A stretch of 64,000 bases of DNA from Kryptolebias marmoratus (Eukaryota; Chordata; Actinopteri; Cyprinodontiformes; Rivulidae). The stretch spans positions 16,993,052-17,057,051 of the forward strand of contig NC_051453.1 of the NCBI RefSeq assembly GCF_001649575.2, written 5' to 3'. The translations under genes and the position numbers were made by a program. Positions 1-10,600 of the stretch are shown here, in pieces. Under the pieces are notes generated by a model, which saw nothing but the letters and a program-made list of their open reading frames with translations, was not told where the DNA came from and did not search any database. How positions within the stretch are numbered: position 1 is the first letter of the stretch; every line of letters starts with the position of its first letter.

Positions 1-2639
1 AAAATTAAACGAAATAAACATTTGAAATATATGAGTTTGTATATAATGTATGAATATAATATACAAGTTTCACTTTTTAAATGGAATTACTGAAATCAAT
101 CTACTTTTTCATGATATTCTAATTTTATGACCAGCACCTGTATGTATGACTAGGTGTAAGTACTCGAAAAATTAAGTTTGAGCACAAGTGGCTTGCACGT
201 CAGGCCCACCCTACAACACCTCAGGTTTTAAGTGTAGGCTTATCCGCTATAAGTAATGTGAAACACTAAGAGGAGTATGTCTGTCATTTACATAGTGAAA
301 GCTTTATAAAATGGCTTTGCATTAACTTTCATTATTATTATTTTTTTTAGAATGGAGCTATTTTAAAGATGGTTTCTATTTGATTCTATGTCAAATAGAA
401 ACCTAATTATTTGGAATTATTTTTTGAAAATGCCCAGCAGCTGAGTCAGAAGCTGCAAATTGCAGCTTTAATGCCTGTCTTAAAAAGAGAAAGAAAGAAA
501 GAAATCAGTTCTCCATTTCTTCTAGTGCTCTGAGAAACACCTCAAATCTGAGAAGCCACGACAGACTGGGTGTTGAGAGGAATTTTCTGGCTCTGTGTAG
601 TCAAATCCCTGAGTCTTTGTGTCAAAATCGGGTTGGAGACTTCAAGAAGAGCCTGAATGTTAGCGTGTTTGAGAAGTGCCTATAATCAGATCTGGTTTTC
701 TTTGGACAGAGTCAGTGTAACTGATTCCACCTGTTTCTTGTCTTTATGATCACATACACTAACCCCCTTGATGGCTGAGTATTCCTCAAAATGTCAAACG
801 ATTTATTTAAGGCATAGTAAGATATGCTGCGGTGTTACAGGATATCTACACATACAGAAGCAATTGAGCAGAACAGATTCTCGACTAGCGAAATGAACTC
901 TTTACACATTCACTCACTCTTGTTTCATCCATGCTGCAGGATCCTTTAAACTACATGTTATGTATGTCTTTAAGGGAAAACTGTCATTACTGGATCTCGA
1001 CTGTGTGGAAAAGCAATGGCACACTAGATTACTATGCAATTGTGGCAACACTGGTTATGTTTACGCAACATTTGAGAACCTGAGTGATAAGATTCACTGA
1101 CAGACTCTTGAAATGTGGAAAGGTTGGGGTTTTTTTGTTACAGTCTCTGGTTTCACTTGAAATGTTAGTTTTGTAGAAGTTACTGAATTATCTGAACTGC
1201 TCAGAGTTTAAAAGACCAATTTTTTTGCAAAGAAGTCCTGGGTTCAGATACCCTGGCAAGCCCCCCACTTGTGTTATGGACCAATAAATGAATAAAGGGG
1301 AAGAGTAACACAACAGAGACAGTTGTTAATGTATGAAATGTTTATATTTCATGGTACAGTGTCTTACCAAATGTGGCGGGAGAAAGGGATGGGGTGTTGT
1401 GCCAAATAAATTATTGTAACGAACCAGAACCTGACTCAAAGGAACAACAACAATAAACACAACAATTTGATCTTCTGATCTAAAAGAAGTTAATTTTCAA
1501 AACACATACAGGGGATGGTGCCAACCTACTTACTCAGTGTGTCTAATAAAAGTGGAGAGAGACAAATATGCAGACTCTGCACATAACACCAAACAAGTTA
1601 TAAATCAAAATATGTTCAACCATTGTCATAATTACTGAACAACAGCAAACATTTATGGGTCAATAAAACAGTTAGACACAATTATTGCCACTTTTGGAAT
1701 AAACTGGAATTGTTTCAACAGCACTTAGACAAAACTAACTTCACTTGTGCTTGATTTTCAGTGTTCACATGTCTGTTTTACTCCATGGTAAAAAAAAATT
1801 AATAATAATCTACAGTAAGACATGAGAGTTGTATCAAGTCCAAAATGCATTTAATCTGGCTGATCTCTGGCACTTTGGAGAAATGCTTTAAAATACATCT
1901 GAGAAGTCTATAAAGATTTAAATCCACCAAACGGGTCATACAGAAAGCTTCAGCGTTCTGAAGTGGTGGTACAAAGAATGAGGAGAAGACCAGGATTGAG
2001 GAGGGAAAAACAATGCTTTCAACAACAACAACAAAAACTTTCAAAGAGAAGCCACAATCTGTCTGAGAAAAAGTTCTGTGGTCTGGGAAAATCAAAGCAG
2101 AACTCTTGGAAATGTAACTTATTAACTTGTTGACCAAATGAGGGCCACAAGGAAAAGAACATGCTAGCTGCAGGTTTTATCAAACTGTGGGGCCGCTGCG
2201 CTGCCTCTGATAGCAGAAGGATTAGGTGCTGCAAAGAAATGATGACATCAGAAGATTATATAGTGAAATGTGTTGCTGAACGCCAGAAAAAATATTCCAA
2301 GAAGAAGAATGTCAGTCTTTAACGCCGACCATGAAGCCTGCATCCAACACTTAAACAAATGGTTTTTAAAAGAAAACATCACGGACGGTTTTAAACTTGC
2401 AAACTTGTCAATGAAATTTGATGAAGATAAAGGAAATCTGCCAAAACAAATGGACTCTTGCAATTTAGATAACAGAAAAAGGTCAAATAACAAACAGGTT
2501 TAAGAGGCTGCAGGAAACATCGTACATGCTGTCACTGCTACAAACGCTTCTACAAACCTACATAACATACATTTTATTGGTGCACGTCTATAAGTAAGTA
2601 AGTTCAGGCATTTTAGGAGAGTCTGATGTTTTTATTTAA
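1..2639. other. Intergenic, no gene recognised
   Basis: AT-rich non-coding sequence. The longest open frames (for example 1799-2137 minus and 2270-2503 plus) have no recognisable domain, no splice-site support and low-complexity composition, so I treat them as chance. There is a short AAAG-rich run near 485-505. Nothing else here can be named. Confidence 0.6.
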
Positions 2640-2965
2640 TGATGCACAGAATTATTTCAGGTGGTGAGAGGTCTGGACTGCAGGCAGACAGGGCATCCAG
2701 TGGTCTGGATGAAAACTTTTGTTCTAAAACCTTTGTGTACTTTTTTGCATTGATGGTGCCTTTTTTATTTAAATTTTGGTTTGTCTGACCACAGAACAGT
2801 TTATTTGTTTTTTCCTAAAGATGTTACAGTTTTCAAGTTTAAAACTTCAACTTTTCCTAGGTTTTGTTGTGAATAAAACAGGTCTGTGAAATGTGCAAAT
2901 CATTGCATTCTGTTTTTATTGACATTTTACACAGCGTCTCAGCTTCCTTAGAGTTGGGGTTGTAA
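2640..2965. mobile_element. Tc1/mariner-type DNA transposon fragment
   Basis: This stretch ends in a motif typical of a widespread teleost DNA transposon: a 'gcaaatcattgcattctg' block near 2897 followed by an 'agttggggttgta' terminal end near 2953. The same family, in a longer copy, lies at 54111-55213. Only the end of the element remains and no open transposase frame is left. Family assignment is from memory of fish repeats, not from a library search. Confidence 0.6.
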
Positions 2966-3999
2966 ATTATTCTGATTGTGCCAAAACTAGATTGGTTGCA
3001 TCCATCTCTGAAGATCTACTGCATTATGTGCTTGGAAAAAAACAAAAAAAAACAGGAGTGCAAACACTGGCAGTGAGTTGATGGTTCACTTTAAATGAGG
3101 AAACTACACAGACTGCTTCACTCGTGTGTTCCATCAACCCGGTCTCACAGCCAAATATTTAACACGCAACACGCTACACCCAAACTTTATTGCAAAATGG
3201 TTTGGTCAAGTTTTGAAGCAGGTCCCAAACTGAATAACATGAGACATGCTTGGCTATGATTAATGCGATACCTTCTCTGCTACGCTTGACTGCTTCCTGG
3301 CACTCGCACTCGGCTTTCAGAAAACAACCCAAAAACCATTTAATAATCCCGACTTAAGAGCCTTTGGGAGAGAAGTTGCACTTTTTTTCCCCCTGGGGCT
3401 GTTGAAAAGGCAGGGGAAGGGAGAGATGGAAGAGCAACAGTAAATAACGTTACAGTATGAATAATGAGCTCCCTCTGTGCCAGGGCCTCAGCTGGACTAA
3501 TGACAGAGACCTGTTTTTGATTAGCTCTCTCACACACACACACACACAATCTTGTTAGCATAAAGCAACACACAGAGACCTGCACACACTCACAAGAAAG
3601 ATCCCGTATGTTTAGATAATCTGTTGCCCCTGGTTATCAGCCCTCTGTGCTCTGCTCCAAGGGCGTTGAGAAGGAAACAAAAGAGGCAGAGAGCAACACA
3701 CACGCACAGTCACACATGAATTGTCAAGGATGTCTTCTGCTTCCCTCCTTGGGTGTCACTCTTGCCCTTACTGTGAGAAATCTGTAACTCAATCCTGCTT
3801 CTTTAACTGTAAGTCAGATGTTCCCACAGCTACACAATATGAGATTTGATAATCTAGCAAGAAATCAGTGTAAGGATCAATCATGGTACAAGACTGCCAT
3901 CTGCTGTCTGCAGAAGGTCATTACAACAACCCAGCAGCCCTATCGCCTGAAAGGGAGGCAATCATGTTTTTGCCCATGTCTCTGTGTGTGTTTGTGTCT
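2966..3999. other. Intergenic, short AC microsatellite
   Basis: Non-coding sequence with a short (CA)n tract at about 3531-3548 and nothing else that I can identify. Open frames on both strands are short and unconserved in appearance. Confidence 0.5.
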
Positions 4000-4235
4000 G
4001 TTAGCAAAATATCTTGTGACTGTAATGAAACCTGCAGAAAGTAATCACTGAACATCTTAACTTTTGGAGTAAATCCAATTCAAAACATCCACCACAGCTA
4101 ATCGGCATTAACAAACACAAAAATGGCTGTAACTCAGTACTAATATTGAGCTAAAATCTAGTGTGGGAGTAGCTGACACACATATTGCATAAGACTGCAC
4201 ATAACACTATTATCCAAGATTAAAACAAAATGGCT
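4000..4235. repeat. Interspersed repeat, 'GTTAGCAAAATATC' family
   Basis: This carries the landmarks of a repeat that recurs in the window: 'ctgttagcaaaatatc', an 'aaaatggctgtaactcag' block, and a 'gtgtgggagtagctga' block. Other copies are at about 30680-30760, 40726-41295 (two tandem units) and 49505-49790. Copies are diverged by substitutions and small deletions. It has no coding potential. I cannot name the family. Confidence 0.6.
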
Positions 4236-4883
4236 ACAACTCAATAAGAGATGATCTTGGCGTCAAACTCTGTTAAGGAAGGAATACTAGGCGTTTAATT
4301 TAAAATAAGGTTTCATTGTTGTGCTTTCAGATTGACATAGTACAATAATTTATTTATGTAGAATGTCTTTTAGGACTACAAATATATAACAAACATCATC
4401 CAAGTGTACATTTGAAGTTGTTGCTGCTGAGTGGAGCTTCAAAGTTCAATTCCTACAAATCTATTCCAGAGAAAAGACTTAAAAGTCCAGGACATAATTA
4501 TAATGTTTACCATGTTATATATTTCATTCGTACTTGTACCTGTCAGCCTATTAGATTAAAACATCTTCATATAGTTTCTCGTAACCTTTAATGCTGATGA
4601 TTAGGCAATAAAAAAGGTACGAGCAAACGTCCAAGGGTCCACACTGTACACCAAAAATCTGTGATACTGGAGTCAAATATATGCCAGACGCTGCAGTGCC
4701 CATTCGTGACCCTTCAGCTGCTTCCTTCGTGGTACTTTTGACGTTTCAAAGTGATTCTGAGCGTTTGTCGTTTCAGTCTCAGTTCCTCCCTGCAGCTCCC
4801 GACGCTGCTGGCAGCGAGAGCGGACGGAGTGGCGAAAGAAGGCGAGAAGGCATCGTAGCTCTCAGTCTGCCTCCTCCTCTTCC
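4236..4883 (-). other. Probable bloc1s2 3' UTR and downstream spacer
   Basis: Sequence downstream of the bloc1s2 stop codon in the direction of transcription. A minus-strand AATAAA (plus-strand TTTATT) near 4331-4336 could serve as its polyadenylation signal, which would give a 3' UTR of about 550 nt. The plus-strand open frame at 4681-4956 overlaps the last bloc1s2 exon in antisense and is taken as a shadow. Confidence 0.35.
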
Positions 4884-6546
4884 TCACCGCTTTTCCAGTT
4901 TTTTGAATCTGGCCTCTGTAACAACAAAGGGTAAAAAAGGATTATTTATTCATTAGAATAAGACTCAGATAACTCAAACTCAGTCAAATAACATTTACCT
5001 AACTGTATAGTTTGCAAGACTAAAAATACTTGAATACCTTCTCCTGCTGCAAAAGCTTTTAGAAGAGGCTGGTGGCTAATTTGGGTATTATTAGTTAGTG
5101 CTAAATACACACACAACAGTCAAAATAGCTAACACATGCAATAGCTAGCATGTCCAAATCAAGCAAAAACTGTTTTCTTAATGATACAAAACAGACAAAC
5201 CATGAATCAAACACTACAAAAGTAAAACTCTGACTGAGAAAACATAACTAAAAGTAAGCTGGGCTGAATTAGTGTGCTCTGAATGCGAAAAGTGTTTCTC
5301 TTATCTTACAATAATTAATTCAGTAAACAGTACTGTCACGATTTAGCTTAACATGTATACCTCGAGTAACTTACCCAGCTTTTTGGAGTACGCATCAAGT
5401 TTGTAAGCAGCTTGTTCCAGCGCTGATACTTGCTCTTCAATCTTGTTTATCTGGTCCAAGTACGGCTGTAGGCTAGCATCTGAAGAAAACATGCATAAAA
5501 TAAAGCGTTCTTCAGAGTGTGACGTGAACAAAAATAAAGAAATAAAAATACACAAAAGCACAACACTGCATTTATGATGATGACTTTAGGTCAAGATTAA
5601 AATATATATATTTATATCTTACACTTGTTGTTGAGATCTTGCAGGTTACGGCTAATGTTGATGCTGATGTCCTTCATCTCCATGTATTTCAGACTTGTGA
5701 GTTTGTTCATGTTCTCCAATAGACGGTAGTCTTCACATGTGGCTAAGGAGGGGGGAGAAAAAAAGGATCAAAGGGAAAACTGTGGTAATAAACGATAAGT
5801 CACCCTGCTGCTGTTCCAATGAAGGCTGCAGCAAAATAACCTCATTAAACCGTTCTACACTGCGAGCCATATCATAAGACAAAAAGATCATACGAGATGC
5901 TCTCAAAGCCATTTTGGGCTGAGCTGCAGCCTTCCTCCTGTCTAACCGATGCCATAGATTATACATAAAATGTGCCAGAAAGGAGATATGAATTAAACGT
6001 CTGCACAAAATGAGAGGAATGAGCAAGTGTTTACGATAAAGTTGGAAATGCAACCTGTTAGTTCTCCCTGCAGGAAGACGGCCATCTTCTCAAACATGTC
6101 GGAGCACAGGTCGTTGATGTCAGGTTCTGCAGGCTCCACAGCCTCCTCTGCAGTCTCCACTCCTCCATCACCTGAGAACATAGACCAAGATTCAATAAAT
6201 TCATCCCGCTTCTTGTTTCTGTTCAGAAGCTTGCACAAAGCCACAGGCGCACAGCAATGATAAACAAAAACATTTGAAACTGTAAGGCTACTCGGGGAAA
6301 TGAGGCAACCCACGTCAAAATAAAAACATGTTACTAAATTAGCATGTAAGCTACGGAAGTGCAGAGAAAACGTAACGAACTGTTTGTCCCGGGCTTCTTG
6401 GGAGCTGTCACCGGACTTTCCGCTGCTTCGTCCGGACCGTCCGCCTGAGCAGGACCGCTAGCTGCCGCGCTCAAAGCCGCTGAAAGGGCCGCTGGTTCCC
6501 TGGAGATGCTATCCATGGCTGCGGCTTCATCACCAATTGCAGCCAT
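4884..6546 (-). CDS. bloc1s2: BLOC-1 subunit 2 (BLOS2)
   Basis: Encodes biogenesis of lysosome-related organelles complex 1 subunit 2, a small coiled-coil protein shared by BLOC-1 and BORC, which act in endosome-to-melanosome sorting and lysosome positioning. Coding exons by splice site and frame: 6381-6546, 6055-6171, 5623-5742, 5375-5479, 4884-4915, about 179 aa. Recognisable pieces include '[20 protein letters not shown]', '[20 protein letters not shown]', '[20 protein letters not shown]', '[12 protein letters not shown]' and the terminal 'KKLEKR'; these match the human protein closely. The N-terminus (about the first 55 residues, Ala/Pro-rich) is longer than the roughly 142-aa human form. 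ATG at 6546 was chosen because it has A at -3 and G at +4; an in-frame GTG lies 30 nt upstream. The first intron donor (GTTCGT) is weak but is the only nearby one that keeps the frame. Divergent from usp24. Confidence 0.93.
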
Positions 6547-6572
6547 TTTGTTCCTGTTTGGATTGTCTTTCC

Positions 6573-6598
6573 TCACGTGACCCGAGCGTTCACGTGAC
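6573..6598. promoter_or_regulatory. Two tandem CLEAR-type E-boxes
   Basis: The 9-mer TCACGTGAC occurs twice, at 6573-6581 and 6590-6598, starting 17 bp apart and 27-52 bp upstream of the bloc1s2 start codon. The CLEAR consensus bound by TFEB/TFE3 is GTCACGTGAC, so each copy misses only the first base. For a gene whose product acts on lysosomes this is a plausible TFEB input. USF and MITF read the same core, so the actual factor is not determined by sequence. Confidence 0.6.
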
Positions 6599-6636
6599 TT
6601 CCGTCAGTTCCTCCCGCCAGCACAACCACCGCCTCT

Positions 6637-6647
6637 ACGCATGCGCA
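6637..6647. promoter_or_regulatory. NRF1-like palindromic site
   Basis: ACGCATGCGCA lies in the divergent bloc1s2/usp24 promoter. It matches the NRF1 core (GCGCATGCGC) in all but one position and is a common element of housekeeping, bidirectional, TATA-less promoters. Confidence 0.5.
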
Positions 6648-7568
6648 AAGCCACGCCCTTTGAAAAAAATCCCTTTCGTTGTTAAAAAAAAGGCTTTTAA
6701 AATTAATATTTAAACGCTTAGTGCATTGTTATTAAACTTTAATACACATTTGAGTTGTGTGCACAAGCGAGAGTCGCTAAAGGTTAAAAAAGCAAATGTA
6801 TTTCACGGGTTTTGTGTAAGCTTGTAGTTATGATTTAAATTAGTATTTTTATTTTAAAAACTGGTAAAATTTAAAACATTTTCACTTACCTGAGTTCAAA
6901 CTGGAATATTAAAACAATACGACACTGTACAAGTCAGTTCAATATTATTTTTTATCTCAAATTTGATCAATATTGTGTCCAGTGGTTGTCATTTTTTTAT
7001 TATTCACGTGTTTGAGTATTAATGTTAAAATGTTTAATAAACCGACTTTAAAATCAAATTAAATTAATTAAACAAATGCAGGTGTTTCATTGTTACCTGT
7101 TCTGGGAATCAGTCAGACAGCATTAGATGCCAGATTCCTGCTGAGGAAAAAAAAAAAGTTTAACAAGATTGAAGGGTTAAAAACAAATTTCCAGGATAGA
7201 TAACTTTTTTAAAAATACTATTTATTTCATTAATAGTTTCATTAATGTTTCTAGATGACTTTTAATTATTTGTTTTATTAGGGAAAACTTATTCATTAAT
7301 AACTTTTTCTACCACTGTGACTTGGTGTTTTAAGCAACTACTCTATACTCTCTCTGTTTATACACACACAGAGACAGGCGCGCACACACACAGCTGGTAA
7401 AAATTATATTTAACCTCAAAATCTGTACAACTTCTGCTAATCTTGGTGTGCGCGCTCCCGCCGGCAGCCTGCGGTTCACAGGTTTCAGACTTCGCCACAA
7501 CACCAGTGTAGGCGCTGTTCTGGGAGCAGCAAATCGTGACCGGCTAGCTGCGGCGGCGGACTGTAAAC

Positions 7569-7619
7569 ATGGCGGCGTGCACAGCTACAGGGCTGCGCCG
7601 AACACCCCGTTACTACTAG
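7569..7619 (+). CDS. Upstream ORF in usp24 5' leader (16 aa)
   Basis: An ATG 76 nt upstream of the usp24 start opens a 16-codon frame (MAACTATGLRRTPRYY) that ends at TAG 7617-7619, 25 nt before the usp24 ATG and in a different frame. It has A at -3 and G at +4, a favourable initiation context. If the transcript starts upstream of 7569 this uORF would be translated and could lower usp24 initiation. Transcription start is not visible from sequence. Confidence 0.4.
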   Translation: MAACTATGLRRTPRYY

Positions 7620-7644
7620 TCTGAGAGACGCAGACACCCCGAAA

Positions 7645-10600
7645 ATGGAGACCGAAGAGGAGCAGCACATAACGACGCTCCTCTGCATGGGTTTCCCAGA
7701 TCCTGACGTGATTCGAAAAGCGCTCCGGCTGGCTAAGAATGACATCAACGAGGCAGTGGCGCTCCTGACGAACGAAAGCCCTGGACTCGGGTACGGATAC
7801 GAGCCGATGGAGAGTGGGCCTTCCTCCGGCTTGGGCTCGAGTGGAGACGGGGAGAGCAGCGGGCGGACTGGGACGAGCGGGTTTGATCCCCCTCCGGCAT
7901 ACCACGATGTGGTGGATAGCGAGGTAAGAACGTGCCTTTCGGCAGGAGCAGAGGGGGAAATAATACTTTCAACTTGCAACACAGACTGGGCTCGCCCATT
8001 TAACTAGCAAAAACTTAGCTTCAGTCACAGGGCTACATGCAGCAGCCTAACGTGAGCTGTCAGAGCCAGATGTTGAATATTCTCCTGTCTTACTAGACAA
8101 AGTCACTGCTTCATACTGATACGAAAATGACTCCTAAACAGTAAGCTTAAGTGCCTAAATAATGGACCTCACAGGCTATTTTAAACTTAGATGCTAACCC
8201 GGCTAGCTAGGTTAGTGGAGAGTGACTCGCGCCTGTAGCTCGTACCGGTAGTGGGAGCTCAGAAGCACCACTGGTGGATTACTATGGCAGATATTACGAA
8301 GGAAACTCTGATTTATCGTTGTTATGTTTATTTATTAACCTAATTCCTGTTATCTGGCTCGTTGCAGGTGATGTCCATTGTTGGGCTAGTTACCATTATG
8401 GAGTTGTCTTGTTTCCGAGATTTCTAACCAACTAGTTCCTGACTTCTCTCAGTCAGGTTTATTTATGTGGTCCAGAAGCTCTAAACTGAGCCGGCCTCTC
8501 ATTAGTTCTTGTTTATATAGTATATAGTTTGGGCAGCTTGGACGGGCTCCTGGAGCAGATCTAGAGGCTCTGTGCTTATCTTTAGCAGCTTGACCTCAAA
8601 CCTGTTGCTCTGTCAAAAACTCTGCTGCTCTCGCCAAAATCAATACTTGTTTTCAAAGTCAGTGATCTTTTAGCTTCCTAGATGTCCTAGATTATTCAAG
8701 TTCTTGTTATGTCCCTTTGATTGGGATGGAGTTTATGTGATTATAGCTGAAGAGAATGGGCTCAAATGAACCTGTAGCCACTTCCTGTTGGTCATTTTCT
8801 TCAGAGTAGGCTATTACAGTCATATAATGCATATGCAGCTGCAAGTTTGACCTTCATTTAAATCTTTAAAACATGTTTTATGTGCAAAGACCAGGAAATC
8901 AGCTGCAGTAATTTCCTCCTAAGGTTACATGCAACCAAGCATTCAGTTTGTGCAATAACACAGAGGTTAACATGTTGTATTTCTCTTTTTCTCCTTCTGT
9001 GTTTTCTGTATTTATGTTTAAGACGCCCGGTGTTGGTTTGTGATCCGTGTTGTGTTCCTAAATATAGCCCTGCAGTCTCCCAGACTCACCGGTATGTTGG
9101 GGGTTTCTGCAGGGGTTCCCAGGGGGGTCTCAAGCCCACAGTAACAGAGCGGTGCAGAGTTACGCAGTCATCCAGCTCAGCCCCACACACACGTGCACGC
9201 TGCACCTTCGTGACATGCTTTTAAATCTTGGCACTCTTGAAGCGTTCCAGCTTTGACACTGATTCTGTCCCAATATCAGGGAGTTTCTGTGCTAGGTATT
9301 CAAATCGTTTTTAGATTTTCTTCTATCCTGTTTTTCTAACGTCTATATTAGCTCATCCGCCTTCCCACTTTCCTACCTCTCATCCATCTGCCTGTCATAT
9401 CTAATTTTCTTAGAAAGGGAAGAGATGAAATATGATGCTTCTCCCACTGCTTTTTTCGCCCCTCTCCTCTCTGCTCCTGTCTTCCTCTTGATAGACCTAA
9501 TGCCCAGTGTATCACCTTGTATCACACGCGTATCAGCGGTCAGCACAGGAAAGCATGCTCTGAATACATTAATCATAATCTAATATGTGGTGGATATGTA
9601 CTCCAAGTGGCGAGACTTGACCTAACTTTGTTGTTCTGCGTTAATATTTAATCCCTGTAGTGCCCACAGGCACAATGGACAGTAATAGTTTTGCTCATTT
9701 ATAATGTATTTAGATATTATTCTGGGGGGCTTTTCAAACCAAAGCAGTTTCATTCAGTAGCACAGTTACAGTGCAAACTTACTGTACATCGTTGATTGCT
9801 GTCAGACATGCTTAAATATGTTTGCTGTAATGTGCCGCTGCTTCAGAGGAGGGAGCGCTGCAGTTTAAGCTTGAATATACAGGCGTCATGAACATGTAAG
9901 CAACTTTATGAGGTAAATAATTCAATAATCATTTGTCCGTTGCTGCTTTCACCCAGACTCGGCCTTGCTGCAACTTCTCATTCTTATTTCTTACGGCAGC
10001 CGACGCAGAAATACAGAGGATGTGAAAGTTAATTTTGTATAACTTTAATTTTAACCTCCCTTCTTTTATTTGCTGAGTCGCAGCAGCTGGAAACGGCGGT
10101 GGCGTCGTGCATGTCATGTCATGCAGTGGGGTGTTCGGTAAACTCTGCTCTTGTTCTCACGCTCAGCGTTACAGATGTCAACCCTTTAGAGCCAATCGGT
10201 GGTCAAGTATTTGTAAAAGGCATGGGATTTATGCAGAAACCAAGGGCAGATGGCAGTGGAGGGGACACACTCTTCCTGCTGCTGCTGCACCCGCAGAGGG
10301 AGGAGAGGATTCAAACGACGTCCTGTTTCACATTATCATTACCAGAGGCCATTAGTGTTATCCCAGCCCTGCACAGAGGACAGCCACAGTGACGTAAAAC
10401 AGCAGGAAAAGCCGAGTGGAATAAAGTCACCTTGTGCGTTACTGTCAGTAATAAATTTATCACGTCTGCCTGTTACAGCGGAGCAATGATGAAAATGGGA
10501 ACTGCTCGGGAGGCAGCATGGAGTTTCCCACCACCAACCTTTACGAGCTGGAGAGTCGAGTCTTCACTGACCACTGGTCCATACCGTACAAGAGAGAGGA

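Larger units (their letters stand above)
6547..7644. promoter_or_regulatory. Divergent bloc1s2-usp24 promoter region
   Basis: The two start codons are 1.1 kb apart and point away from each other. The two ends are GC- and CpG-rich (about 6380-6660 and 7440-7640), separated by an AT-rich middle (about 6660-7380). No TATA box is obvious near either gene. The usp24 side has an ATGGCGGC motif at 7569, which resembles a YY1 site but is also an upstream start codon. The bloc1s2 start sits in a similar AAAATGGCTGC context. Confidence 0.6.

Noticed and set aside
2270..2503. 77-codon plus-strand frame with a plausible amino-acid composition
   Set aside because: No family recognised, no neighbouring exons with matching splice sites, and an overlapping minus frame of similar length. 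Left as intergenic.
7485..7999. Long minus-strand frames opposite usp24 exon 1
   Set aside because: They are antisense shadows of a GC-rich coding exon, which is clearly the UBA exon on the plus strand.
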